Of a stretch of DNA of 64,000 bases, positions 19,587-29,860 are shown one piece after another; the stretch's first letter is position 1, and every line of letters starts with the position of its first letter. Position numbers and translations under genes: made by a program. The notes beneath the pieces are model-generated. The model did no database searches. It worked only from the letters and a program-made list of their open reading frames with translations, and was not told the origin of the DNA. Source of the DNA: Saprospiraceae bacterium (lineage in GTDB: Bacteria; Bacteroidota; Bacteroidia; Chitinophagales; Saprospiraceae); NCBI GenBank assembly GCA_016714765.1, contig JADKCF010000001.1, positions 62,001-126,000 on the forward strand, read 5' to 3'.

Positions 19587-19610
19587 ACTGCTATTTCATA
19601 TCCCCAGGAA

Positions 19611-20858
19611 TTAATGTGTTATGTCTTTCATCTCATCAGGATTGTGTTTGTATTTGAATACAAAAGGAAATACTACAGCCAATATCAAAGCATAACCTGC
19701 AAAAGTCAGCCAGATACTTTGCCAGTCCTTCAGTCCGTCTGATGAATAAATATCGACTATATAGCCACAGGCTTTAGCTCCAATGATAGAACCAAAACCA
19801 TTGGTGACCATCATGAATAATCCTTGTGCACTGGATCTGATGGAGTGGTCCGTTTCTTTTTCTACAAAAAGTGATCCTGAAATGTTGAAAAAGTCAAATG
19901 CAAAACCATAGATAACCATAGATAACACTAACAAAATCAAACCGCCACCAGGGTTGCCATATGCAAACAGTCCGAATCGTAAAATCCAGGCTATCATACT
20001 GAGAAGCATTACCTTTTTAATACCGAATTTCAGAAGGAAAAAGGGAATGACCAATATGAATACAGTTTCTGATATTTGGGAGATAGACATCAAGATTCCA
20101 GGGTGCATCACAGCAAAAGAGTCTTTGTACTGCTCGATTTTACCAAAATCACCGAGGAAGTCCTGACCTACCATATTTGTAATCTGTAACGCTGCACCTA
20201 ACAACATCGAAAAAAGGAAAAATACCAACATGCGGGGTTGCTTAAAAAGTACAAAGGCATCTAGTCCTAAAGCTGAAATGATGCCACCGGTTCCGTCTGA
20301 TTTGGAAGGTGGGCATTTGGGCAATGTAAGTGCGTATACCGCCATCACAATACCGGATACAGTACCTACTAACAATTGATTTTTGCTTACTGTCCATCCT
20401 AACAGATCTACCACCCACATGGCCACAATAAATCCTATCGTACCCCAGACCCTGATCGGTGGAAAATCTTTGACTATATCAAATTTGTTCTGCATCAGGA
20501 TATTGTAAGAAACAGAATTGGTAAGAGCAATAGTAGGCATGTAAAACATAGCAACCAGCAACATCACCCAAAACATCTGGTCCGACATGGTCACCGTGCT
20601 AGCCAATATCAGAAATCCCGCACTGATAAAATGACATAAGGCGAGTAAACGTTCAGAGTTGACATATTTATCAGCAATAATTCCAATCAAGGCCGGCATG
20701 AATAATGAACTGATGCCTAAGGTGGTAAATATTGTACCTATCTCAGGGCCGGAAAACTTAAGCGATGTAAACATATAACTGCCCAGGGAAGTCAGATATG
20801 AACCCCAGATAAAAAATTGCAGAAAGCTCAGAATTTTCAATTTGACTTTAATACTCAT
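19611..20858 (-). CDS. MFS nucleoside:H+ symporter-type transporter
   Basis: A 415-aa inner-membrane carrier with about 12 hydrophobic helices and an N-terminus (KLKILSFLQFFIWGSYLTSLG) typical of the nucleoside:H+ symporter family (PF03825; NupG/XapB relatives). The central VRVWGTIGFI-like segment appears as PIRVWGTIGFIVAMW. It would import nucleosides by proton symport. It is divergently oriented to uridine kinase (21011) with 152 bp between, which supports a nucleoside-salvage role. The C-terminus FKYKHNPDE is cytoplasmic by the positive-inside rule. It converges on the M20 hydrolase with 24 bp between stops. Confidence 0.85.
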   Translation of the reverse strand: MSIKVKLKILSFLQFFIWGSYLTSLGSYMFTSLKFSGPEIGTIFTTLGISSLFMPALIGIIADKYVNSERLLALCHFISAGFLILASTVTMSDQMFWVMLLVAMFYMPTIALTNSVSYNILMQNKFDIVKDFPPIRVWGTIGFIVAMWVVDLLGWTVSKNQLLVGTVSGIVMAVYALTLPKCPPSKSDGTGGIISALGLDAFVLFKQPRMLVFFLFSMLLGAALQITNMVGQDFLGDFGKIEQYKDSFAVMHPGILMSISQISETVFILVIPFFLLKFGIKKVMLLSMIAWILRFGLFAYGNPGGGLILLVLSMVIYGFAFDFFNISGSLFVEKETDHSIRSSAQGLFMMVTNGFGSIIGAKACGYIVDIYSSDGLKDWQSIWLTFAGYALILAVVFPFVFKYKHNPDEMKDITH

Positions 20859-21010
20859 GTAAAGTGGCTTTAATGATTGAATTTATTTTTGAATTGTAAG
20901 GTCGAATATAGGTCCAATTTTTATTTATTGGATTAATTGTTTTTGATTCTGAATGTAAATATGTTAATTTGTTCGAAAAATAGAATTATTCTTTCACATT
21001 ACAAATCATT

Positions 21011-21646
21011 ATGGGTTTAAAAAATTCAAATTCATTCATAATAGGCATATCAGGTGGTAGTGGTTCAGGCAAAACTTCGTTTATCAGAGATATTAAAGAG
21101 CACTTTTCTGATAGTGAAATCTGCTTTCTCAGTCAGGACGATTATTATAAACCCAGAGACCTTCAGCATGAAGATGAAAACGGTATTAAGAATTTCGACC
21201 TTCCTGAGTCAATAGAAATGGATGAGTTTTATTTTGATCTGGTAAAACTGACCAATGGTATGGATGTGGAAAGAGAAGAATATTTGTTTAACAACGCTGA
21301 AAAGACTCCGGAGGTCATTCATCTTAAACCCGCCCCAATCATTATTGTAGAAGGATTATTTGTCTTTTATGATCCAAAACTGTTCAATCTGCTTGACCTG
21401 AAAATCCTGATACATGCTACAGATACCCAGAAAATCATCAGAAGAATCAAAAGAGACAGGGTAGAACGGAACTATCCACTGGAAGATGTTTTGTATCGAT
21501 ATGAGCATCATGTACTACCTTCTTTCGAATCTTATATTTTTCCTTTCTTCAATAAAGTAGATCTGATTATCAATAACAACAAATCCTATGATATGGGTAA
21601 AGAAATGCTTGTTTCTTTCCTGAAACTGCACCTGTCTAAAAAATAA
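21011..21646 (+). CDS. udk: Uridine kinase
   Basis: Phosphorylates uridine and cytidine to UMP and CMP in pyrimidine salvage, in the cytoplasm. 211 aa, the usual length. P-loop GGSGSGKT at residues 15-22; LSQDDYYK for substrate and Mg binding; the FDLPESI segment; IIVEGLFVFYD as Walker-B region; and RIKRDRVERNYPLEDVLYRYE as lid/arginine region. The last part (MVSFLKLHL) is standard. Divergent from a nucleoside-transporter gene. A -7-like sequence is not clear upstream. Confidence 0.92.
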   Translation: MGLKNSNSFIIGISGGSGSGKTSFIRDIKEHFSDSEICFLSQDDYYKPRDLQHEDENGIKNFDLPESIEMDEFYFDLVKLTNGMDVEREEYLFNNAEKTPEVIHLKPAPIIIVEGLFVFYDPKLFNLLDLKILIHATDTQKIIRRIKRDRVERNYPLEDVLYRYEHHVLPSFESYIFPFFNKVDLIINNNKSYDMGKEMLVSFLKLHLSKK

Positions 21647-21676
21647 TTAAATATTATAAAAATATTTAATATAAAA

Positions 21677-21709
21677 TTTGGAAACTTGTAACATAAATAT
21701 GTACATTTG
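21677..21709 (+). promoter_or_regulatory. Bacteroidota-type promoter of the reprolysin-like protease gene
   Basis: TTTG at 21677-21680, 21 nt spacer, TACATTTG at 21702-21709. Start codon ATG 21830 is about 115 nt downstream, giving a long leader. The spacing is at the upper limit of the usual range. Confidence 0.6.
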
Positions 21710-21829
21710 CATTCGGACTGTATATTACCCCAATTTTATCAATTTCGTACAACCATCAGAATGATTTTAGCCTGAGAGCAATCACCCGTTGCTTTAGTTA
21801 TTTATTTGTTTAAATTTAAATCAGGCGCA

Positions 21830-24472
21830 ATGCAAAAATTTAGGGTTATTTGCCTTTTTTGGGGATTATTACTATTCTCCTGTCCATCTATACAGGGACA
21901 AACTGGATTTTTTAATGTCAAACAGGATCAGACTCAGAATGCAAAAGTAAATCAGATACTGGATAATTCTATGGTATTTTCTTTTGACGCAGGAGAGATG
22001 TACGGTTTGATGGCAAGTCAAAGATCTTCTTCAGATATGATCACTTTAAAATTGAATGATGAATTAAACTGGTCATTTTACCTTGAACCTGTGGAGATCA
22101 TCACAGAAGATACAAAAATTTACACAATTGGAGACAATGGCAGGGCATTACATCGGTCGCCGGTTGGCGTAAAGGCTTTCAAGGGTGTATTTGCAGATGG
22201 CAGAGATGGAATGATCAGACTGACGCTGCATAATGACTTTATGTATGCTTTTATACAGGATGAAGGCAAGTCATATTTTATAGAGCCACTAAAATATTAT
22301 GATTTTAATGCAGCTCCTGGAAAGTTTGTCTGTTATAAACCGGAGGACATAAAAGCAAACCACAAAAGTAAGCCATGCTTCAGACCACCGGCAGCGTTTG
22401 ATGAACACATCAAGGTATCCGAGCCAGATCACTCTGGGCGTACAGGCTTATGTTACAAGGCCAAAATGGCTATTTTAGCAGATTATCTGATGTATATAGA
22501 TCCTGCACACTCAGGGCTCGATGCTGTCATAGATCATGTGGTGGCTGTATTGAACAATGTGCATGCTAATTACGATTACAATGGCACAATCAACTTTGAT
22601 GATGGTATAAATTTTGAAATTAGCGAGTTATTAATATCTACCTGTGCTTCCTGTGACCCATTATCATCCCAGCAAAACCCCAATCTACTATTGAGTGAGT
22701 TTTCCAGTTGGGTAGACCAAAGTGGTTTTTATCATCCATTTCATGCGGCACATTTATGGTCAAATCGAGATTTTATAGGTTCATCAGTTGGTTTGGCTTT
22801 TCAGTCATCCAATCTATATTGTAATAGCAAAGCACGGGCTGTCCTGGAAGACTGGACCGCCACGGCAGCATTGCTTAAGACCATGGTGGCTCATGAAGTT
22901 GGTCACAATTTTAATGGTGTGCATGATGGGTCTGCCAATTTTTTACTTTCGCCGACTGTTTCGGTGACGGATACCTGGTCTACCGCTTCCAAGGCAGCCA
23001 TCAATCCTCAGATTGCCTCCCAGAAATCGTGTCTCACAGCTTGCGGTCCACCGGTATGCAACAGAGTAGAAAATATTGTAGTTTCCAATATTACTACTAC
23101 AGACTTCACAATATCATGGAGTGCCACAGCCCAAAATTTATACAATATAAAAGTAAGAGAGGCTGGCAGTACAACCTTTATTCAGGATATGACTATCAAT
23201 ACTACAAGTATAACACTGAGTCCTCCGGGATACGCCATATGCAAGCAATACGATGTATTTATTTATAATAATTGTGGTTCCGGTATTCTTAGTGCGGCAC
23301 AGAGAGCTATTATCAAAGGACCAACCTCACAGGGATGCGCTGATTTTTCCACAACAAAATCTGTAGGATGGAGTGGTAGCGCTATCGCTTTTACAGACAA
23401 ATCTATCAATGCTACTTCCTGGTTTTGGAATTTTGGTAATGGCCAGACTTCCACTCTGCAGAATCCGTCAGTCACCTACAGTAATGCAGGCAACTTTAAT
23501 GTTTCTCTGACAGTAAATGGTGTTCATACCTTAACTAAAACATCGGCTGTAAAAATACTTCCGAACTTAAATTCACCTTTTACACTGGCTCAAGGTGGTG
23601 ATTTTGAGACCAATCCAACCTATTTTGCTGCCGAAGCTTACGAGGGGACTACCAATGTTTGGGAATATGGCACATCTACATATGTTCTGGCAACTCAGGG
23701 AAATGCATGGAAATCCTTGCTGAATAGTGATATCCCACAAGTCACCTCCAAAAGCGGTCTTTATTCTCCCCGGTTTAATCTTACGGGGTACATGAATCAT
23801 ACACTGCAACTCGATATAGGAATGAAAATAAATATTGAAATAGGGATTTTCAACGATGGGTATAATGAAGATGGGGTCCTTATTGACAATTTCAGGATAG
23901 ATGCGACGAATGCTGTACCGCTGCCACTACAAGTAGAAAGTCTGCAAGGCTACAATAAAGGTAGTTACAATTTACTAAGCTGGTTGTCTTATCAGCCGCA
24001 GGATATTCACCACTATGAGGTAATGCGCAGTGATGACGGAATATCCTTTTATGCGTTGGATTCTGTTTATCCACAAAATGAAAATGCAACAGATTTTGAA
24101 TATAAAGATTTATATCCTATGCATTCGGTTAATTATTACAGGGTTAATGCTGTCAATATAGACGGATCCAAATCGTATACCAATACGATTGTTTTAAGAA
24201 ATGAAAAGGAGGAAACATCAGTTATCATTACTCCCAATCCAGTATTCCGAAGTCATCATCTGACTGTGACTGATGAGCATACTGATAACACCATCGAGGA
24301 TATCAACCTGTACGATCATCTTGGTCGGTTAGTGAAGACTCCCATAGCCAGGGATGGCATAAGACATTTGATATCTACGGACGGTATGCAAGCAGGCATA
24401 TATTACCTCCACATAAAGATGGCAAATGGAAAAACTGAAACGAGGCGTGCCATAGTCATGGAAAAGCAATGA
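21830..24472 (+). CDS. Secreted reprolysin-like zinc metalloprotease with FnIII, PKD and T9SS domains
   Basis: An 880-aa T9SS cargo protease; ATG 21830 is chosen over an upstream TTG because the signal peptide (KFRVICLFWGLLLFSC, cleaved near IQGQ) starts there. A prodomain-like region runs to about 190. The metzincin domain (about 200-400) has the zinc motif HEVGHNFNGVHD at residues 355-366. The first Gly expected at position 8 of the motif is Asn, a form I associate with Bacteroidota reprolysins. The Met-turn region reads NFLLSPTVS, with Leu where Met normally sits. Then come an FnIII-like domain (about 410-500), PKD (about 510-580, GNGQTSTLQNPSVTYSNAG), a short MAM/jelly-roll-like piece, a second FnIII-like segment and a T9SS tail (ITPNPVFRSH, GIYYLHIKMANGK). 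Confidence 0.88.
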   Translation: MQKFRVICLFWGLLLFSCPSIQGQTGFFNVKQDQTQNAKVNQILDNSMVFSFDAGEMYGLMASQRSSSDMITLKLNDELNWSFYLEPVEIITEDTKIYTIGDNGRALHRSPVGVKAFKGVFADGRDGMIRLTLHNDFMYAFIQDEGKSYFIEPLKYYDFNAAPGKFVCYKPEDIKANHKSKPCFRPPAAFDEHIKVSEPDHSGRTGLCYKAKMAILADYLMYIDPAHSGLDAVIDHVVAVLNNVHANYDYNGTINFDDGINFEISELLISTCASCDPLSSQQNPNLLLSEFSSWVDQSGFYHPFHAAHLWSNRDFIGSSVGLAFQSSNLYCNSKARAVLEDWTATAALLKTMVAHEVGHNFNGVHDGSANFLLSPTVSVTDTWSTASKAAINPQIASQKSCLTACGPPVCNRVENIVVSNITTTDFTISWSATAQNLYNIKVREAGSTTFIQDMTINTTSITLSPPGYAICKQYDVFIYNNCGSGILSAAQRAIIKGPTSQGCADFSTTKSVGWSGSAIAFTDKSINATSWFWNFGNGQTSTLQNPSVTYSNAGNFNVSLTVNGVHTLTKTSAVKILPNLNSPFTLAQGGDFETNPTYFAAEAYEGTTNVWEYGTSTYVLATQGNAWKSLLNSDIPQVTSKSGLYSPRFNLTGYMNHTLQLDIGMKINIEIGIFNDGYNEDGVLIDNFRIDATNAVPLPLQVESLQGYNKGSYNLLSWLSYQPQDIHHYEVMRSDDGISFYALDSVYPQNENATDFEYKDLYPMHSVNYYRVNAVNIDGSKSYTNTIVLRNEKEETSVIITPNPVFRSHHLTVTDEHTDNTIEDINLYDHLGRLVKTPIARDGIRHLISTDGMQAGIYYLHIKMANGKTETRRAIVMEKQ

Positions 24473-24580
24473 TATTATTAATAATTAATTATTTAAAGAG
24501 CAGTAATACAATGTAATATACATTTTAATATTTAATTATATATAAATAAAACAATTTACGTAATTTTTATATTAAAATAT

Positions 24581-24611
24581 TTTGTAATATGTAAAAAGCT
24601 ATTTATCTTTG
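24581..24611 (+). promoter_or_regulatory. Bacteroidota-type promoter of the 1688-aa secreted protein
   Basis: TTTG at 24581-24584, exactly 19 nt, then TATCTTTG at 24604-24611, a full consensus match. ATG at 24698 lies about 87 nt downstream. Confidence 0.75.
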
Positions 24612-24697
24612 CTCGGTGTTACGGTGTATGCTGTGACATGCATTCCCAAAATGCAGTAATTAATTAATTTTTTTCTCAAAATAAAAATTTGTTAATT

Positions 24698-27600
24698 ATG
24701 TCGATTTTACAAAGACAATTTAAGTCAAGTTCAATAGTTATATTGAATTTTGTTCTGATGACCTTTTCTCTATGGACTGTGAATCTCCAGGCACAATGTA
24801 CTCCTTTTGATGGGGCTACGAGCAATGCTTCAGCGGGGACAGGCAATCAGGCTTGGGCTGGTAGATTAGGTTTAAGATTTACAGCCAATTCGCTTATTAA
24901 TATTACCAGATTGGGAGCATATGACAGTGGAGCTGATGGTTTTACAGGGACTATTACGGTAGGAATTGTGAATAGTTCGGGTGCAGTTGTCGTACCAGCA
25001 ATATCCATGACTGGCTCTTCTGACTTATTAGTTGGAAATTTCCGTATGAGGAATATTACTCCTGTCGTGTTATCGCCGGGACAATATACTGTTGTTTCGT
25101 ATGGGTATAGTGCTAGTGATCCTAATTACAATTCTAATAATCCTGCAAATTTGTTTGCAACTGTTAATACCGGTAGTGGACTGATTACTCATGATGATTC
25201 ACCATGGGACAACACGGCTGCCATGGGAGTACCTTCCAATACACATACTGTAGGTGGTTTTCATGCCGGAAATTTCAGTTTCAGCGCTGTGCAACCGATA
25301 TTAAGTGCAACAATTAATGGGACCACAATATCCACAAATACCAATGGGGTTGACGATACTGGTTCGTTTACCATATGTAGTGGACCTCCGACACCAAATG
25401 TGACTATGGGATTGTTTACTGCAGGTGTTACAGGAGGACCACTTGTAAAAGTATATCAGGAGATAAACTTCAATAATGCAGTGCAAAGCGGAGCATGGTG
25501 CTCTGGTACTGCAGGGTCAGGGTGTTCTGCAGTTCCATCTGCTTTCGCTGGTGCGACTAATACCTTTACGAAAGTCAATGCATTAATACCAGGTTCAGTA
25601 ATTTTAAGATTTTTACCATATTTTGATGCTAATAATAATAATATCCTGGATGCAGGAGATTGTCAGGGAGATTGGGCTGTATTTACAGTAAATTTTGAAA
25701 CTCAGGCACCTGTAGTTACATGCCCCGCAAATATTTCTGTTACTGCATTACCAACAGAATGTACGGCTTTAGTAAATTATGCTACTCCGACCACTTCTGA
25801 TTTACCTTGTACAGGTCCAGTGACACTAGTGCAGACTGCAGGATTACCAAGTGGATCGGCTTTTCCAGTTGGACTTACTACAAATGTGTTCTTAGCTACT
25901 GACGCTTCAGGCAATACTGCTACCTGCTCTTTTACGGTTACTGTGAGAGACTATGTTACACCACCTTTGGCATGTAAACCTGTGCAGATTTCATTGGACG
26001 AAGATTGTGAAGGCACTCTTACCCCTACGACTGTTCTGGCAGGTTGGGAAGGACCTGGAGGAGCAATTTTGCTGGGATGTGAAGATCTTTATTCTATCAA
26101 TGTTACCGGCGCTAATGGCGAAAATTTAGGCAATACTGTAGGCCAGAGCCAGCTTGGTAAAACCCTGCAATATACCATTACCAATGTAAATGGATTCACA
26201 TGTTGGGGTGATGTTAAGGTAGAAGATAAAATAGCACCAACTATAATATGCAGAGACATCTCAGTCAGTTGCCTGGCTGACTTATCAAAAGTAGCAGGAC
26301 CTGTAGTCAGCGATAATTGTACGGCAAAAGCGGTATTGGTCAACGAAGTACACGCAGCACTCTCATGTGATGCACTTTATATAGGCACAGTAACACGTAC
26401 ATACATCGCAGAGGACAATGCAGGAAATAAGAGCTTGCCATGCACTCAAACGATATATCTTCTGAGATCTTCAGTGACTGGCATCACACCACCACCTACA
26501 TCTTATACTTTGAGGTGTTCAGATGTATATAAAAGAGATACCAAAGGATTTAATTACCCGCATCCTGATACTACAGGTGTACCTTCTTTAGGTGGAACAA
26601 AATTATATCCCTTGTCACAACTGAATATGGTTTACTGCAACTCTACCATTGATTATACAGACCAACTGGTTGTCAATACCAAATGTAAAACCCGAATCCT
26701 GCGTACTTGGTCTATCACGGAATGGTGGTGTAGTACAGCAGTGACCAAATTTGTAAGCATGCAACTGATAGATATCATAGATGATGTAGCTCCTGTGATA
26801 CCACAGCAGGCAAATAGTACTGTGACGACCCAAACCAGGAGTTGTAGTGCCGCTGTTACGTTGCCAAAACTGTCGATTACCGACAATTGTAATGTAGTGT
26901 ACAGAGTATACATCAATGCTGTATCTGAGGGATTACCAACCGGTTACATAAACACCAATGGAGGTAAGATGGATCTGGGAGTAGGGACTCATACAGTCAC
27001 ATATACGGCAATAGATGACTGTGGTAACACGCGCAGCATGTCTTATCGTATCACTGTACAGGATGAAACTGACCCTGTGGCGATTTGTGACCAGTTTGCA
27101 ACTGTGAGCATTAAAACCAATGGATATACGGAGGTCACAGCATCGGCTATAGATGACGGCAGTTTTGATGAGTGTGGCGCTGTTACATTAAAAGTACGAA
27201 GAATGGAAGACCCATGTAGTTTTGGTCATGATACAGCATGGTATGATAAAGTAGGTTTCTGTTGTTTGGATGCCAATACCACAAGAATGGTTCAGCTTTT
27301 AGTGACTGACAAAGGTGGAAACACAAACATATGTATGGTGAGTGTCAATGTGCAGGAGAAGGTAACGCCAACGATTACCTGCCCAGCTGACCGTACTGTA
27401 GAGGATTGTCTTTTTACTTTTGACCCATCTCTTACAGGAGCAAATGCCGCTTTTGGGGCAGCGACAATCAACGATAACTGCCCTGCCAACAATACATTGG
27501 ATCATACACTTGTCGATAACCGCAATCAATGTGGAGTTGGAACAGTTGTCAGAACCTTTTCAGTACGTCAGGGAGCAGTAGTGTATCAGACATGCACTCA

Positions 27601-29764
27601 GACAATTACATTCAGAAACAATGAACCATTTTATATCAATGATGCAGATCATCAGGACCCTACAGACGATATAATCTGGCCTAAAGATTATCTTGCAAAC
27701 GGACAGTGCAGTTTCGCTGGGTTACTTCCGGAAACATTGCCTGACTCTTCATCCACTCCAAAAGTTACTGAAGATGCATGCGACCTGGTGGGTATGAGAT
27801 ATGAAGATCAGATTTTTAGATTTACTACCAATGGTACATGTTATAAAATCATACGAAAATGGACAGTAATCGACTGGTGTCAGCGGGATGAGAACAATGA
27901 ACCGGCTACGTGGAGTCACGAGCAGGAAATCAAAGTGGTAGATAGGATTGCCCCCGAAATCACAGTGCCTGTATCTCCGGTGGTATTCCAGACACTGAGT
28001 TGTTTTAGTGATGATGTTACGCTTTCTGCCACAGCAAAAGACTGTACACCAGCGGCTGAAATAAAATGGTCATACACCATTCGTGAAAACGGGCAGGTTA
28101 TTGGCTCGGGAAATAGTAGTACAGTGACTGATGAGTTTGAAGTCGGAAAATACAGTATTACTTTCCAGGCAGAGGACAGATGCGGTAACCTTTCAGAAAA
28201 ATCATATAATTTCGAAGTTAAAACCATCAAATCTCCGACAGCAGTGTGTAAGCAGGGATTAGCGGCACCATTGGTATTGATGGATACAGATGGTAATGGT
28301 ACAGGAGATACACCTATGACCATGCTCAATGCTTCTTTCTTTGACAATAAGAGTAGTCATGTATGTGGTTATGATATTCAATTGAGTTTCTCAAGCAATG
28401 TCAATGATACTGTAGCAGTATTTGGATGTGCAGATATTGGACCACAAGAGATAGAATTGTGGGTGACGGATGAAAATGGTAATACAGCTTTCTGTACAAC
28501 ATTTGTAGACATACAGGCAAATGGCTTATGTGTAACACCGCCGAGTCTGCTTGCCAATGTCTCAGGTAAAGCAGCTAAGGAAAACAACGAAGAAATACAA
28601 AATGTAACAGTAGAAATGAAAGGTTCTGAGCAAAATCCGGAATTAACCAATGTGGACGGTAGATTTGCATTTGCACCTATGCCTGTGGGAGGTAATTATG
28701 ACATCGTACCTTCAAAAGACGGCGATGATATGAATGGAGTAAGCACATTAGATATTGTGATGATTCAAAGGCACATACTGGGTATCGAAAAACTTAAGTC
28801 TCCATACCTAATGATAGCCGCAGATGCTAATAACAGTGGTTCGGTGACCGCCTCTGACCTTACGGAATTGAGAAAACTGGTACTGGGTCTTCTACCTTCA
28901 TTACCTAACAATACAAGCTGGAGGTTTGTAGATGCAGCGTATCAGTTTGCCAACAGCAATGACCCATGGCTGACACCATTCCCTGAGAAGTATCAGATTA
29001 ATGGACTGACTAGCAACATGGATATAAATTTTGTAGGAGTCAAAGTGGGTGATGTCAATGGTAACGCCAAAGGACACAATGCTACTGAAAATAGTACAGA
29101 ATCAAGAAGTGCATTCAGCATGGCGCTCGAAGACAAATATATACAGAAAGGTGATATTATGGAAATACCTGTCATGGCGGCTACAGATAACACGCTCTAT
29201 GGCTATCAGGGTCAGTGGACGTCTAAAGGATTGGTCATCAGGGACATACGTGAAGCAAGTATGCCGGTTAAAACAAGTGAATATGTATTGAGGGATGTGA
29301 ACAATGCTTTGATGAGTATTTCGGTACCTGAAGGGCTTTCTCTTGTGAAAAATGAAGTGATGTACACTATAGAGGTAGAGGCTCTGACCTCGGGCAAATT
29401 AAGCGAAATGCTGTACCTGGGAAAAACAGTGAATGCAGAAGCTTATATCCAGGATATGAGTACCAGAAATGTGACACTTTCGTGGAGAGACAAAACCGAC
29501 GCTGTATTTGCAGTAACTGGAATAACACCAAACCCATGGAATGCCAATGCCGCAATCACTTTTGAATTACCTGAATCCGCTATGGTGACTTTTAAAGTAA
29601 GAGATTATACAGGAAGGAAGGTAATGAGTACTATCGACCAGTACCAGACAGGCCAGAACACAATATATATCAACAGATCAGATATTGGTGCGGCAGGTGT
29701 GTACGTATATGAGTTGAGATATAATGACAAAGTCATCGCAGGTAAGATGATTGTTGTAGAATAG
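24698..29764 (+). CDS. Giant secreted HYR-domain / dockerin-like surface protein with T9SS tail
   Basis: A 1688-aa T9SS cargo protein; ATG 24698 is preferred to the upstream TTG because it begins the signal peptide (cleaved near LQAQC). The N-terminal 300 residues form a DUF11-like or lectin-like beta region. A HYR (hyalin repeat) domain lies at about 336-425 (VTCPANISVTALPTECTALV, ATDASGNTATCSFTVTV). Repeated HYR-related cysteine modules follow to about 1280 (DNCTAKAVL, EDNAGNKSLPC, AIDDCGNTRSM, TDKGGNTNICMV). At about 1320-1440 is a carboxypeptidase-regulatory piece followed by a dockerin-like pair: DDMNGVSTLDIVMIQRHILG and ADANNSGSVTASDLTELRKL. The end is a T9SS tail (ITPNPWNANA, GVYVYELRYNDK). 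Likely an adhesin or matrix protein; no ligand can be inferred. Confidence 0.85.
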   Translation: MSILQRQFKSSSIVILNFVLMTFSLWTVNLQAQCTPFDGATSNASAGTGNQAWAGRLGLRFTANSLINITRLGAYDSGADGFTGTITVGIVNSSGAVVVPAISMTGSSDLLVGNFRMRNITPVVLSPGQYTVVSYGYSASDPNYNSNNPANLFATVNTGSGLITHDDSPWDNTAAMGVPSNTHTVGGFHAGNFSFSAVQPILSATINGTTISTNTNGVDDTGSFTICSGPPTPNVTMGLFTAGVTGGPLVKVYQEINFNNAVQSGAWCSGTAGSGCSAVPSAFAGATNTFTKVNALIPGSVILRFLPYFDANNNNILDAGDCQGDWAVFTVNFETQAPVVTCPANISVTALPTECTALVNYATPTTSDLPCTGPVTLVQTAGLPSGSAFPVGLTTNVFLATDASGNTATCSFTVTVRDYVTPPLACKPVQISLDEDCEGTLTPTTVLAGWEGPGGAILLGCEDLYSINVTGANGENLGNTVGQSQLGKTLQYTITNVNGFTCWGDVKVEDKIAPTIICRDISVSCLADLSKVAGPVVSDNCTAKAVLVNEVHAALSCDALYIGTVTRTYIAEDNAGNKSLPCTQTIYLLRSSVTGITPPPTSYTLRCSDVYKRDTKGFNYPHPDTTGVPSLGGTKLYPLSQLNMVYCNSTIDYTDQLVVNTKCKTRILRTWSITEWWCSTAVTKFVSMQLIDIIDDVAPVIPQQANSTVTTQTRSCSAAVTLPKLSITDNCNVVYRVYINAVSEGLPTGYINTNGGKMDLGVGTHTVTYTAIDDCGNTRSMSYRITVQDETDPVAICDQFATVSIKTNGYTEVTASAIDDGSFDECGAVTLKVRRMEDPCSFGHDTAWYDKVGFCCLDANTTRMVQLLVTDKGGNTNICMVSVNVQEKVTPTITCPADRTVEDCLFTFDPSLTGANAAFGAATINDNCPANNTLDHTLVDNRNQCGVGTVVRTFSVRQGAVVYQTCTQTITFRNNEPFYINDADHQDPTDDIIWPKDYLANGQCSFAGLLPETLPDSSSTPKVTEDACDLVGMRYEDQIFRFTTNGTCYKIIRKWTVIDWCQRDENNEPATWSHEQEIKVVDRIAPEITVPVSPVVFQTLSCFSDDVTLSATAKDCTPAAEIKWSYTIRENGQVIGSGNSSTVTDEFEVGKYSITFQAEDRCGNLSEKSYNFEVKTIKSPTAVCKQGLAAPLVLMDTDGNGTGDTPMTMLNASFFDNKSSHVCGYDIQLSFSSNVNDTVAVFGCADIGPQEIELWVTDENGNTAFCTTFVDIQANGLCVTPPSLLANVSGKAAKENNEEIQNVTVEMKGSEQNPELTNVDGRFAFAPMPVGGNYDIVPSKDGDDMNGVSTLDIVMIQRHILGIEKLKSPYLMIAADANNSGSVTASDLTELRKLVLGLLPSLPNNTSWRFVDAAYQFANSNDPWLTPFPEKYQINGLTSNMDINFVGVKVGDVNGNAKGHNATENSTESRSAFSMALEDKYIQKGDIMEIPVMAATDNTLYGYQGQWTSKGLVIRDIREASMPVKTSEYVLRDVNNALMSISVPEGLSLVKNEVMYTIEVEALTSGKLSEMLYLGKTVNAEAYIQDMSTRNVTLSWRDKTDAVFAVTGITPNPWNANAAITFELPESAMVTFKVRDYTGRKVMSTIDQYQTGQNTIYINRSDIGAAGVYVYELRYNDKVIAGKMIVVE

Positions 29765-29791
29765 AAAGTAATTCCCCATAATTCCAACAAA

Positions 29792-29830
29792 AAAGAGGCT
29801 GTTCGTTTTTCGGGCAGTCTCTTTTTATTT
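29792..29830 (+). terminator. Rho-independent terminator after the 1688-aa gene
   Basis: Stem left arm 29792-29805 (AAAGAGGCTGTTCG) and right arm 29811-29824 (CGGGCAGTCTCTTT) pair over 14 bp with G-U wobbles around a TTTTT loop, and the right arm runs into a T tract. Confidence 0.8.
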
Positions 29831-29860
29831 TGTCAGATTGTGTATTTTCTGAAATGTGGT

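Noticed and set aside
21766..21800. A CTGAGAGCAATCACCC stretch recalling the TPP riboswitch core
   Set aside because: The partner strand and thiamine genes are missing; the next gene is a secreted protease. Taken as chance.
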